Source of the DNA: an uncultured bacterium
Lineage (GTDB): Bacteria; Planctomycetota; UBA1135; GCA-002686595
Direction of reading: 5' to 3'
Assembly (NCBI GenBank): GCA_937896235.1
Contig: CALBMX010000036.1
Span: 114,309-178,308 of the forward strand
Length of the DNA: 64,000 bases
The translations under genes were made by a program, and so were the position numbers. Shown piece by piece: positions 53,633 through 61,703 of this stretch (position 1 is its first letter; the number at the start of each line of letters is the position of its first letter). A model generated the notes under the pieces. That model ran no database searches and was not told the origin of the DNA. It worked only from the letters and a program-made list of their open reading frames with translations.

Positions 53633-54916
53633 ATGCTCGACGAGACGATGCCAAACTCACCCAACCATTCCCTATTAAAAGCGCGCTGGCCAGAGCTGGC
53701 CACCGCCATCGCAAAGGCTCCCCTGGCCAAGTGCGAAGATCGGTCCAAGCTCGTTCCCTCGATGGCCTGTGAGGGCCTCCTGCTACGGAGCGCCTATGCT
53801 CCCAAAGAAGAGGCTGCTCTCCAGGCGTCTCGAGTCCCTGAGGACGCTAAGAAGGTGACGGTCTATGGACTCGGGATGGGGGATTTGCCAAGGTTCCTAC
53901 TTGCCAATCCACTTCTATTGGAGCTAAAGGTGGTCCTCTTGAATCTCTCCGTGGCCCGGGCGGTTTTGGAGTCTAGCCACCAGGAGGATTGGCTCCAAGA
54001 TCCTCGCGTTTGCTTGCAGTACTCCCCAGAGCAGCGTCTGCCCGAAGAGCCATTTTGCGCAGTTCCACCCTGCCTCCAGCTCGCAGACCCGAGTAATTTC
54101 GCCCTTCGCGATGCTCTCTCGGCGAAACTCCAAGAACCCTTTATCGCGGGTAAATGGAGTGAGCGCGAGGCGGTCTTACGCAAGCACATCAAAGCGAACG
54201 AAACCCTAGTGGCACTGGACACCGACGTGGGCGAACTCTTCGACACCCGCCGTGGGGAAAAGTTCTTGGTTGTCGGCCCCGGTCCTTCCCTGAGTGGTGG
54301 GATGGAGCGTATCCGGGCACTCCACCCGAGCTCTGTTTTGGTCGCCATCTCGACTTCGCTTCAGCCACTTATCACCGCTGGACTCCAACCTGATTTTGTT
54401 GTGATGATCGACTCTCACTCGATCAATCCACTTCAAGATTCGCAACACGAGGCCTTTCGAAACATCCCCTTGGTCTATGTGCCCGACGTGCAGACCGATA
54501 CCCTGAGGGCTTGGCCCGGTCCGCGCCTAGTTGGCTTTTTGGATCGCCCTCGCCATGCACGACTTAACACAATCGCTTCACGCGGAGTGCTTTGGACCCA
54601 AGGGACAGTTGCTCATACTGCAGTCGATTTTGCGGTGAGGTGTGGCGCCTCCCAAGTCACACTCTTTGGCCTAGATTTCGGTTATCCAGGTGGGGCGAGT
54701 CACGCCGAGGGAACCCCCGACTATCAAGCCGCAGGCAGTGGCGACATCGGTCGTACGCTGCTCGATGGCTATGGCCAGCGGATTGCCTCGGACCCCAACT
54801 TGATTTCCTATTTACGGGACCTTGAGGAGTACGTCGCGAGGCATCCGAACGTGCAGTTTTTGCGTGCGGACAAAACCGGTGCAGCTATGGAGGGGATCGA
54901 GTGGTTGACCGACTGA
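53633..54916 (+). CDS. Maf/DUF115 family motility-associated glycosyltransferase-like protein
   Basis: Protein of 427 residues; an alternative ATG lies at 53648. The DUF115 (6-hydroxymethylpterin pyrophosphokinase MptE-like) domain spans roughly 200-385: KFLVVGPGPSLSGGMERI, VAISTSLQPLITAGLQPDFVVMIDSH (key parts AISTSLQPL and PDFVVMIDSH) and VTLFGLDFGYPGG. Maf proteins transfer pseudaminic or legionaminic acid onto flagellin in several bacteria. It diverges from the nonulosonic-acid operon, so it is the probable transferase for its product. No flagellin gene is in the window. The end overlaps the next small ORF by 16 bases. Confidence 0.9.
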   Translation: MLDETMPNSPNHSLLKARWPELATAIAKAPLAKCEDRSKLVPSMACEGLLLRSAYAPKEEAALQASRVPEDAKKVTVYGLGMGDLPRFLLANPLLLELKVVLLNLSVARAVLESSHQEDWLQDPRVCLQYSPEQRLPEEPFCAVPPCLQLADPSNFALRDALSAKLQEPFIAGKWSEREAVLRKHIKANETLVALDTDVGELFDTRRGEKFLVVGPGPSLSGGMERIRALHPSSVLVAISTSLQPLITAGLQPDFVVMIDSHSINPLQDSQHEAFRNIPLVYVPDVQTDTLRAWPGPRLVGFLDRPRHARLNTIASRGVLWTQGTVAHTAVDFAVRCGASQVTLFGLDFGYPGGASHAEGTPDYQAAGSGDIGRTLLDGYGQRIASDPNLISYLRDLEEYVARHPNVQFLRADKTGAAMEGIEWLTD

Positions 54917-55164
54917 GACTTCAAATTGAGCTGCTTGCTCACAACTATCGCATCGGGGCAATCGGTGCTGCTAGCGATGGGTTCGCGAAGCTCATCGATG
55001 ACCTAATTCACTTCCTGCAAGCCGCACCAGCTGGGGTGGATCCCGCGCAGCTTCTCCCATGGATCCAACAGGGTTTAGCTGCTCAACAACGTGCCGACTT
55101 CCTAGAGCTCGCAGACATCTTGCAGTTTGAGGTATCCCCCCGCCTGCTACCCGCACCTCGCTAG
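54901..55164 (+). CDS. Small helical protein coupled to the Maf-like gene
   Basis: An 87-codon frame that starts with GTG inside the last 16 bases of the Maf-like gene. The product is predicted almost wholly alpha-helical, with an acidic, amphipathic pattern (LRLQIELLAHNYRIGAIG, FAKLIDDLIHFLQAA, QRADFLELADILQFEV). No membrane segment or signal. The overlap and same strand suggest coupled synthesis with the Maf-like protein and perhaps an assembly or partner role, but no family is recognised. Confidence 0.65.
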   Translation: MVDRLRLQIELLAHNYRIGAIGAASDGFAKLIDDLIHFLQAAPAGVDPAQLLPWIQQGLAAQQRADFLELADILQFEVSPRLLPAPR

Positions 55165-55236
55165 CGATCACTCGAAGGCGCTCTCTTTGCAGCGTTCCTC
55201 CCTACATTTCAGCACGACTAAGCTGCGCCCCGAGTT

Positions 55237-55256
55237 GAGATCCGTAGCTGGATCTC
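55237..55256. repeat. Short perfect inverted repeat in the Maf-M3 convergent gap
   Basis: GAGATCC (55237-55243) and GGATCTC (55250-55256) around a 6-base loop. Lies 73 bases after the small ORF; no T-tract. Confidence 0.4.
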
Positions 55257-55328
55257 TAGGCCCATGTTCTGCAGAGGATCCTCCGCAAGCGCTAGATGGG
55301 AGTCCCCCCTTGGACTCGTCTAGCAAAG

Positions 55329-55363
55329 GAGCCAGGCTTCGGCTTGATGCCGCCGCCTGGCTC
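55329..55363. terminator. Nested hairpin between convergent genes
   Basis: GAGCCAGGC (55329-55337) pairs with GCCTGGCTC (55355-55363); the loop contains a smaller CGGC/GCCG stem. It lies 40 bases beyond the end of the M3 peptidase gene on the minus strand and beyond the small ORF on the plus strand, so it may serve both as a bidirectional terminator. T-tracts are weak. Confidence 0.5.
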
Positions 55364-55402
55364 TGGTCGCTCCTTGATCGGAGTGTCGCTCGAACGAGGT
55401 CC

Positions 55403-57487
55403 CTAGGCGATGCCGCGGTGGCGCAGTAGGGCGTCTACCTCAACTGCACGACCACGGAAAGCTTCAAAGACTACGGCGGGTTTTTCGCTCCCACCTAGGG
55501 CCAGGACGGTATCCCGGAACTTGCGGCCGAGGGCGCGGACGGCCTGATCGTTGTCCAGTCCGACCTCTTCAAAAGCACCAAAGGCATCGGCGCTGAGCAC
55601 TTCGGCCCACAGATAGCTGTAGTAACCGGCGGCGTAACCACCGGCAAAAACGTGGGTAAAGGCACAGAGGAAGCGATCCTCCATAAGGGGCATCATCGGA
55701 AGCGTTCGCTCAGAGACCTTTCGCTGCAAATCAAAGACGGTCCCATCGGTGGCCGGGTTGTAGTCGAAGTGCAGGGCGAGATCGATTTCACCAAACGCGA
55801 GCTGCCGAAGCACACCCGACCCAGTGTGAAATGTTCTCGCTTCCGTCAATTTTTGGAAGAGCTCGTCCGGGAGCGGCTCGCCGGTTTTCCAGTGGCCACT
55901 GAAGCCCTGCAAGGTCTCTTTGTGGTAACACCAGTTCTCCATGAACTGGCTGGGAAGCTCCACGGCATCCCACTCCACTCCGGATGTCCCGGAAGCTGCA
56001 TCGTAGTCCACGGTGGTCAGCATATTTTGAAGCGCGTGGCCAAACTCGTGAAACAGTGTCTCGACGTCACCAAAGCTCAACAGGGCGGGTCGATCTCCAA
56101 CGGGTCCTGGAAAATTGCACACGACATAGGGGACAGCTCGCTGAGCCGTAGCACCTTCCGGTGCGAGAACAACACTGCGCCCAATGCTGCCAGAAACCCA
56201 GGCGCCTCCTCGCTTGTTTTCGGGGCGAGAAGTCGCGTCGAGGTAGAAGCTTGCGATATGGGAGTCGTCCTCGTCATATACATTAAAGAAGTGGACGTCC
56301 TTGTTCCAGACTGGGGTGTCACCGTTGGCGGCTTCAACACGAACCCCGAACAACTTGTTGGTCAAGGCAAACAGGCCGTCCAAAACTTTGCCTAGGGGAA
56401 AGTAGGGTCGCAGCGCTTCGGAGTCAAAGTCCAGACGCTCAACGCGCAGCTTCTTCAGCCAATAGGAGACATCCCAGTTCATGAACTCGCTGGCGGCTGG
56501 ACCACCTTTGGCCGCTGCAAATTCACGAATCTCGATGATCTCGGCATCACCTTTTGGCTTTGCAAGACCAAGCACTTTTTCCATGAGAGCTCGAACTTCG
56601 GGAACGTCTTTAGCCATTTTGCGAGAGAGGCTGATATCGGCATAGTTCGAATAGCCAAGCAGCTTGGCCTGGCTTGCGCGAAGCCGGAGAATCTCATCAA
56701 TGCGGGGCTTGTTGTTATCCGGTCCTTCACTTCCGCGCGTCACCATGGCGCGATAAATTTTCTCGCGGAGGTCGCGTCGATCCGCGGACTCCATAAAGGG
56801 CCCGTAGCTTGGGAAGTCCAAAGTGATGTGCCAAGGGCCGTCTTCGGCCGTAGCCTCGGGACTCCCATTGGTGGAGGCGCTTTGGGCAGCCATCCCGAGC
56901 AGCGTTTCGGGCAGTCCCGAAACCTCATCCTTCTCGGTCAGGATCATGCGAAAGGCGCGCGTTGCATCCAGGACCGTGTTACCGAACTCCATAGACAATG
57001 CTGCTAGTCGACTATCTTGGCTGTTGAACGTGACCAGGTCGTCTTCCCCAAGAGCAATGCCGGACAGCTCCATGTCGTGAATCGATTTCCCGAGGATACG
57101 TCGCTGTGCAGCGTCAAGATCACCGGGTTCCCCAGCGAGCTCCTTGGACGCGGCATAGATGGACTTACTTTGGGAGGCCCTATTCACAAGCGCGATAACT
57201 TCTGGTTGAACCTCGGCAATCGCATTCCGTAGCTCTTCCGAGTTGTGCACACCGAGCAGGTGATAGGCGGTTCCCCAGGCACGGTTTAGCGTGGCGAAAA
57301 TACGCGTCATCTCCTCGTCTACATCACCCCACCTGGGCTGGACGACTGCCTCGAAGGCCTCGAGTTTCCCTTGTGTATCTGCGATCGCAGCGCGAATGCC
57401 GGGAACGACTTGATTCGGCTCAATCTGGTCGAAAAGAGGGAGTTTGGTACGGTCGAGAAGCGGGATGGACGGGGCGGGAGATGACAT
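55403..57487 (-). CDS. M3 family oligopeptidase (PrlC/OpdA-like)
   Basis: Cytosolic metallopeptidase of 694 residues. The zinc motif HEFGHALQ is near residue 477 (ETLFHEFGHALQNML), with the third ligand in the following ELPSQFMENW helix. Length and C-terminal YLWAEVLSADAFGAFEE match the oligopeptidase A/dipeptidyl carboxypeptidase branch. It cleaves short peptides. A second M3 enzyme of another branch is at 44156. The ATG at 57487 is preferred; a GTG lies 9 bases upstream. Confidence 0.94.
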   Translation of the reverse strand: MSSPAPSIPLLDRTKLPLFDQIEPNQVVPGIRAAIADTQGKLEAFEAVVQPRWGDVDEEMTRIFATLNRAWGTAYHLLGVHNSEELRNAIAEVQPEVIALVNRASQSKSIYAASKELAGEPGDLDAAQRRILGKSIHDMELSGIALGEDDLVTFNSQDSRLAALSMEFGNTVLDATRAFRMILTEKDEVSGLPETLLGMAAQSASTNGSPEATAEDGPWHITLDFPSYGPFMESADRRDLREKIYRAMVTRGSEGPDNNKPRIDEILRLRASQAKLLGYSNYADISLSRKMAKDVPEVRALMEKVLGLAKPKGDAEIIEIREFAAAKGGPAASEFMNWDVSYWLKKLRVERLDFDSEALRPYFPLGKVLDGLFALTNKLFGVRVEAANGDTPVWNKDVHFFNVYDEDDSHIASFYLDATSRPENKRGGAWVSGSIGRSVVLAPEGATAQRAVPYVVCNFPGPVGDRPALLSFGDVETLFHEFGHALQNMLTTVDYDAASGTSGVEWDAVELPSQFMENWCYHKETLQGFSGHWKTGEPLPDELFQKLTEARTFHTGSGVLRQLAFGEIDLALHFDYNPATDGTVFDLQRKVSERTLPMMPLMEDRFLCAFTHVFAGGYAAGYYSYLWAEVLSADAFGAFEEVGLDNDQAVRALGRKFRDTVLALGGSEKPAVVFEAFRGRAVEVDALLRHRGIA

Positions 57488-57635
57488 GGGAAGCACTTAC
57501 TGGGGGGGGCCAACGAAAACAATAGAGGGAGCAGTCTATCTGCGAACCGAGGTCAGCTCAGCAACTAGCTCCATTCCGTAACAGAAGACTTCCAAACAAC
57601 CTCACTTTTCAAGCATGGGGGTCGGGAACTCGGGG

Positions 57636-58640
57636 CTACAACTCAAAAATCATTCCTTCTCGAGCAAGGCCATAACCTGCAGTAAACACCTGTTTTGCGG
57701 CTTCGCTACCAGGAGTGCTCACGGGATTCGTATGGTTGAAGTGGGTGAAGAAAACTTTGTTGCGGTCCACCTCTGCCAGAGCGGCGAACCGCTCCATGGA
57801 CTCCGTAATGAAGGGATGGGGGATCTCATCTATAGATCGCCCAGGAATCTCTCCATCTTCAAAGAAGGTGCCGTCGAGTAGAGCGTAGTCAACGGACCGG
57901 ATTAGCGATTCGATCTGATCCTCTCCCCAGACACTCCATTTATCGATGTCGGGTAGGTATGCCAGGCTCGCCTGGGAGGTCTTGACAATAAAGCAAACGG
58001 TATCGCTGTACTCGTCTCGGTGGGGGACACCGATGGCTTGGATGCTTAGGTCCCCGGAGAGCGAGTAAAGTTGACCGCTAGGCAAAGTTTCCATCCGAAA
58101 CGTCCCGTCCCTTAGCATTTGCTTCCAAGGTGCGCTCTCCGAAAAAAAAGAGCTGAGCCGTGGTGTTCCCACAATGAGCTGCCCCTGGGTTCCGTAGGCC
58201 TCGCGGCCCAGCTGAAGGAGGCCGCTGTAGTGGCCCATATGTGCGTGGGTCAAGAAAATCCCATCAAAGAGTTGGGGCCTTGCGCCATTCACTATCGCCC
58301 CTTCATATTCCCTTGGGTGAGCTTTGGAAAGCTCAACCTGTTCGGGCAAGTCTGGTGAGGCGTCCAAGAGGTAGCGCGTACCAGCTGTTGGATCTACCAG
58401 AAGTAGAGACGTAACTAGACGACGTGTCTGGGGCGATTCGCGGGCGGTTTGGCACCGGTCGCAGTCGCACCCGATCTGAGGGAGTCCCGCGTCCTGAGCT
58501 GTCCCGAGAACAAGTACGTAGGGGCGCTGTTGCGGGGCGACTTTGGCTTCCATCGTCGCGGCACACGAAGCCCAAATTAAAAGTGTAAGCGACACGAGGA
58601 CGCGTTGTAGAGGAGGGGAACTCCAACCCGGATTTGTCAT
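57636..58640 (-). CDS. PqqB-like MBL-fold metallo-hydrolase, probable lipoprotein
   Basis: Protein of 334 residues. A hydrophobic N-terminus ends in WASC, a likely lipobox. The mature part opens VLVLGTAQDAGLPQIGC with a CDCDRC cluster, as in PqqB-like MBL proteins. The metal site is THAHMGHYSG (residue 3 of HxHxDH is Gly rather than Asp, which I recall as usual in this subgroup), with further His in IGVPHRDEYSD and FTHFNHTNP. No PQQ-synthesis genes are nearby, so a different hydrolase role is likely. TACGAT stands 6 bases before the ATG at 58640. Confidence 0.85.
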   Translation of the reverse strand: MTNPGWSSPPLQRVLVSLTLLIWASCAATMEAKVAPQQRPYVLVLGTAQDAGLPQIGCDCDRCQTARESPQTRRLVTSLLLVDPTAGTRYLLDASPDLPEQVELSKAHPREYEGAIVNGARPQLFDGIFLTHAHMGHYSGLLQLGREAYGTQGQLIVGTPRLSSFFSESAPWKQMLRDGTFRMETLPSGQLYSLSGDLSIQAIGVPHRDEYSDTVCFIVKTSQASLAYLPDIDKWSVWGEDQIESLIRSVDYALLDGTFFEDGEIPGRSIDEIPHPFITESMERFAALAEVDRNKVFFTHFNHTNPVSTPGSEAAKQVFTAGYGLAREGMIFEL

Positions 58641-58646
58641 GTTGGA

Positions 58647-58652
58647 ATCGTA
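58647..58652 (-). promoter_or_regulatory. Candidate -10 (TACGAT) for the PqqB-like gene
   Basis: On the minus strand TACGAT is followed by TCCAAC and the ATG at 58640, the 6-base leaderless spacing. No Shine-Dalgarno. Confidence 0.4.
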
Positions 58653-58824
58653 CCTAGACGTGAGTTGAATAGGGAGCATGTTGGCCTTCGTTGGGAGAAG
58701 CATGTAGTCTCAAGCGAGTTCCAATCACCCCGATCCAGGTTAAGCCATATCCTCTCTCCAACATCCCGATAGCGTTCGCTTCTCACCACGCGCCTGCTCC
58801 AGTGGGTTCGTGAATGCCGCCTAT

Positions 58825-59901
58825 ATGACCCCCAAGCCTTTGGCAAGTCTTCGGGCACTTCACGCATCTACAGAGCGCTATGAGCGGCCGGACTTTGGCA
58901 GGGAGGATTTCTTTGATCCCCCCGAGCGAGTTCGCGGTTTATTAGCCCAGCTTGTCGGTGGGGAGGCGGGGCAGTTCAGCTTGACGGGTGCGGTTAGTTT
59001 TGGACTCTCCACCTTGGCCTGGAATCTCCGGTTGCAGGCGGGTGAGCTGGTCGGCAACAAGCGCACCATCCTTGGAATCAACGGGCAGTTCCCGAGCAAC
59101 GTACAAGCGTGGCGAAGGCTCGAGCAAGCTGGATTTAAATTTCGTCTCGTTGAAGGTGGACGGGGTGCAACGGAACGACTCCTAGATGTCGTAGATGATG
59201 ACACCGCACTTGTTGCCGTTGCGCCGCTTTCCTGGACGGACGGATTGCGTATTGATGTCGAGCGCATCGGCTTCAGGGCGCAACAGGTCGGTGCCCTGTT
59301 TGCCCTGGACGTCACGCAGAGTATAGGGGCGGACGGACCTCTCCCCGAAGGGTTGAAGTGTGACGTGGTGGTGGGGGCTGGATACAAGTGGCTATTGGGT
59401 CCCTATGGCACGGGATTCCTTCGACTATCCTCCGAACTTCAGCAGAAGCTTGAGCCCCTGGAGCCCAACTGGAAAAATTTCAAAGGCGCGGATGACTTCA
59501 ACCGGCTAGGGGAATACCTCCCCGAGTTCATGAACCCCGCGGCGGGGTTTGACCACGGCCAAGGATCGGCTTTTGTCCGTATGGCCGGGTGGGAGGCTTC
59601 GCTTCGTGAGCTCATCGAGATTGGACCGCATCAAATCGCCAAACACTGTAGAGGCTTTGGCGACAAGCTCGCCGCTGAGCTCGACCATGTCCGGTATACG
59701 ATCAGTGACTTCACTGACGGGATGCAGGCAGCGCACCTCTTCCGGATTGCGCCCAAGGATGCGTCAAGATTCGACGAGGTGTCGGCCGCGCTTGTTTCCG
59801 CAGGAGTTACCGTCTCCCAGCGCGATGGCGGGTGGCGAATCTCACCGCACGTCTACAATGATAGCGCTGATGCCGAGCGCATTCTGCTTGCCCTAGAGTA
59901 G
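58825..59901 (+). CDS. Class V aminotransferase family PLP enzyme
   Basis: Protein of 358 residues. The fold-type I PLP enzyme is shown by the cofactor lysine in VVVGAGYKWLLGPYGTGFL (about residue 187), the preceding Asp in LFALDVTQSIGADG and a substrate-pocket TGAVSFGLSTLAW. It resembles cysteine desulfurase/isopenicillin epimerase-like members but lacks a clear catalytic Cys loop. Substrate unknown. The ATG at 58825 is preferred to a GTG 15 bases earlier. The GST gene follows after 10 bases, suggesting a two-gene operon. Confidence 0.88.
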   Translation: MTPKPLASLRALHASTERYERPDFGREDFFDPPERVRGLLAQLVGGEAGQFSLTGAVSFGLSTLAWNLRLQAGELVGNKRTILGINGQFPSNVQAWRRLEQAGFKFRLVEGGRGATERLLDVVDDDTALVAVAPLSWTDGLRIDVERIGFRAQQVGALFALDVTQSIGADGPLPEGLKCDVVVGAGYKWLLGPYGTGFLRLSSELQQKLEPLEPNWKNFKGADDFNRLGEYLPEFMNPAAGFDHGQGSAFVRMAGWEASLRELIEIGPHQIAKHCRGFGDKLAAELDHVRYTISDFTDGMQAAHLFRIAPKDASRFDEVSAALVSAGVTVSQRDGGWRISPHVYNDSADAERILLALE

Positions 59902-59911
59902 CCACACCTAC

Positions 59912-60553
59912 ATGCCCATCCTCTACAGTTTTCGACGCTGTCCCTATGCAATGCGCGCGCGCCTAGCCCTAGCCGTCAGCGGGCAGTCCTGCGTGCTCCG
60001 GGAGGTCGCACTCCGCGATCGACCAGCGGAGCTCTACGCCGTTTCTCCTAAGGGCACCGTGCCCGTTCTCGTGCTCGGCGAGCGCGTGATCGATGAGAGT
60101 TTAGACATCATGAAGTGGGCTCTTCAAAAGGCCGACCCTGAGGGATGGTTGCTGCCAGGGAAGAGTGAGTTCGAGGCTGCGGAGAGGTTGATCGAAGCCT
60201 GCGACGGTAAGTTCAAGTTCAACCTAGATCGCTACAAGTATTCGGCACGACATGAGCCCGCGAGGCGGGAAGAGTTCCGTGAACTAGGCGCCGTATTCTT
60301 GAGGTCTCTAGAAGAGAAGCTGGCTAAAAATGCTTTCTTGTTCGGTCCTGCACGGTCCTTGGCTGATCAAGCGATTGCACCATTTGTACGTCAGTATGCC
60401 CTAACCGACAGAGACTGGTTTGAGGCTCAAGATTGGCCGCATTTGGCGCTTTGGCTCGAGGCGTTTGTTCGCACGGATTTATGGGGGCGTGTCATGACAA
60501 AGTTCCCTGTTTGGAATCCTGATGACACGCCCCTTCGGCTCTCTTGGATCTAA
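59912..60553 (+). CDS. Glutathione S-transferase family protein
   Basis: Protein of 213 residues with an N-terminal thioredoxin-like GST domain (LYSFRRCPYAMRARLAL, then SPKGTVPVL with the cis-Pro and DESLDIMKW with the glutathione-contact Glu/Asp-Ser) and an all-helical C-terminal domain containing SLADQAIAPFVRQYAL. The CPYAMR motif is like that of dehydroascorbate-reductase or omega-class relatives. Cytosolic; substrate unknown. It ends base-to-base against the convergent gene at 60554. Confidence 0.9.
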   Translation: MPILYSFRRCPYAMRARLALAVSGQSCVLREVALRDRPAELYAVSPKGTVPVLVLGERVIDESLDIMKWALQKADPEGWLLPGKSEFEAAERLIEACDGKFKFNLDRYKYSARHEPARREEFRELGAVFLRSLEEKLAKNAFLFGPARSLADQAIAPFVRQYALTDRDWFEAQDWPHLALWLEAFVRTDLWGRVMTKFPVWNPDDTPLRLSWI

Positions 60554-61561
60554 TTACTCGCTAACAGGTAGTCGCCATACTTGCTTGGTATCGTGCGCCG
60601 TAATCCACGCTCCTCCGTGGCCGACACGAACGCCGCCACTACCAGCAGTCGGACCGTACCGTTGGACGACTTGATTGGTCTCCGCATCAATGACGGAGAG
60701 CAAGACCTTCGAGGCCCGCACCCAGACCTTCCCGTAGCCCACGGCTATATCACCTCCGGAACCATCGACCCCCACTTCAATAGTTGCGGCCACTTGGTTG
60801 GTCGAGGGATCGACTCGGCTCACCGTTCCCTCTCCTTGGTTGATCACCCAAACTCCGCCTTCGCCGGCTGCGAGAAACAGCGGCTTCGTTCCGACGGGAA
60901 TGGTTGCGATGACCACCTTCGCATTGGCATCAACACGCTGTAGCGACCCTGGAATGGTCCCTCTCCAGCCACCCGTGTTACTTACCCAGACACTTCCAAA
61001 GCCAGCGGCCAGTCCATAAGAGTTCGGCTTCACTTGAACTCGCCCCGCTAGGAGATTGGTCCGAGGATCGATGTAGGAGAGTGTGCCCTCTTGATCGGAG
61101 AGCACCCAAAGCATGCCACCAGCTATGGCCATCGAGCTCTCATAACCAACAATCGGAACGTCAACGATGGCCTGGACTTCGCGTGTTTGGGGATCAATCC
61201 GATAGATGTTGGACCCGGCCCGACGCCCCATACTATTCGCCACCCAAAGAGAGCCAAATCCCATCACCGTTGCAGCGATTGGCGAGGGCACCTCCACACT
61301 GCCGATCACACCCTCTTTCGAGACGAGCTCCACGGCGTGTGTACTTGGATTCATGATCCAAGCCGACTCCTCGTCGAAGACGTCTAAGAAGTCAGGATCG
61401 CCGGGAACGTGGATCTCGATAGCGACATCGGCAATCGGCACAATGGGAACATCAAGAAAGCTGCCCAGCGGCAGGGGGGCTGAATCCGGAGGATTACTCA
61501 TTGTTGTCGAGGCGCAGGCGGCGGTAGTTGCAAGGACTAAGAATGCGGTTAGGTGCTTCAT
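60554..61561 (-). CDS. YVTN/virginiamycin B lyase-like beta-propeller lipoprotein
   Basis: Protein of 335 residues. The signal peptide ends in TTAACAS, a lipobox. The rest consists of about six blades of 40-45 residues with repeating patterns of the type GSLWVANS..GxxIYRIDPQTREV and VWVSNTGG..LQRVDANAKV, typical of NHL/YVTN or Vgb-like propellers. No catalytic site was recognised. It is probably an outer-surface or periplasmic binding protein. The ATG at 61561 is chosen for the signal peptide. Confidence 0.8.
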   Translation of the reverse strand: MKHLTAFLVLATTAACASTTMSNPPDSAPLPLGSFLDVPIVPIADVAIEIHVPGDPDFLDVFDEESAWIMNPSTHAVELVSKEGVIGSVEVPSPIAATVMGFGSLWVANSMGRRAGSNIYRIDPQTREVQAIVDVPIVGYESSMAIAGGMLWVLSDQEGTLSYIDPRTNLLAGRVQVKPNSYGLAAGFGSVWVSNTGGWRGTIPGSLQRVDANAKVVIATIPVGTKPLFLAAGEGGVWVINQGEGTVSRVDPSTNQVAATIEVGVDGSGGDIAVGYGKVWVRASKVLLSVIDAETNQVVQRYGPTAGSGGVRVGHGGAWITAHDTKQVWRLPVSE

Positions 61562-61689
61562 GGGGATGGGGCGAAAAAGTTCTGTCGTTGGGGCGGATAC
61601 GGATCCTAGCGAATCCCAACCCCGAGTTCCCGCATCACCTTTCCCGATGGGTTTCCACCTTGGACGGCCCAAGGCTTAGCTAGATCGAA

Positions 61690-61695
61690 TAGCAT
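61690..61695 (+). promoter_or_regulatory. Candidate -10 (TAGCAT) for the MFS gene
   Basis: TAGCAT ends 8 bases before the ATG at 61704. Same arrangement as several other genes here; no Shine-Dalgarno. Confidence 0.3.
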
Positions 61696-61703
61696 CTCGC
61701 GCC

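Noticed and set aside
53604..53633. TTGACT followed about 19 bases later by TGGGAT as a promoter of the Maf-like gene
   Set aside because: The -10 match is poor and spacing is not clearly right; too weak to list as a feature.
55127..55429. Plus-strand frame of 100 codons between the Maf-like locus and the M3 peptidase
   Set aside because: Composition is unlike its neighbours, it overlaps the end of the 87-residue ORF and contains two inverted repeats that suggest transcription termination sequence.
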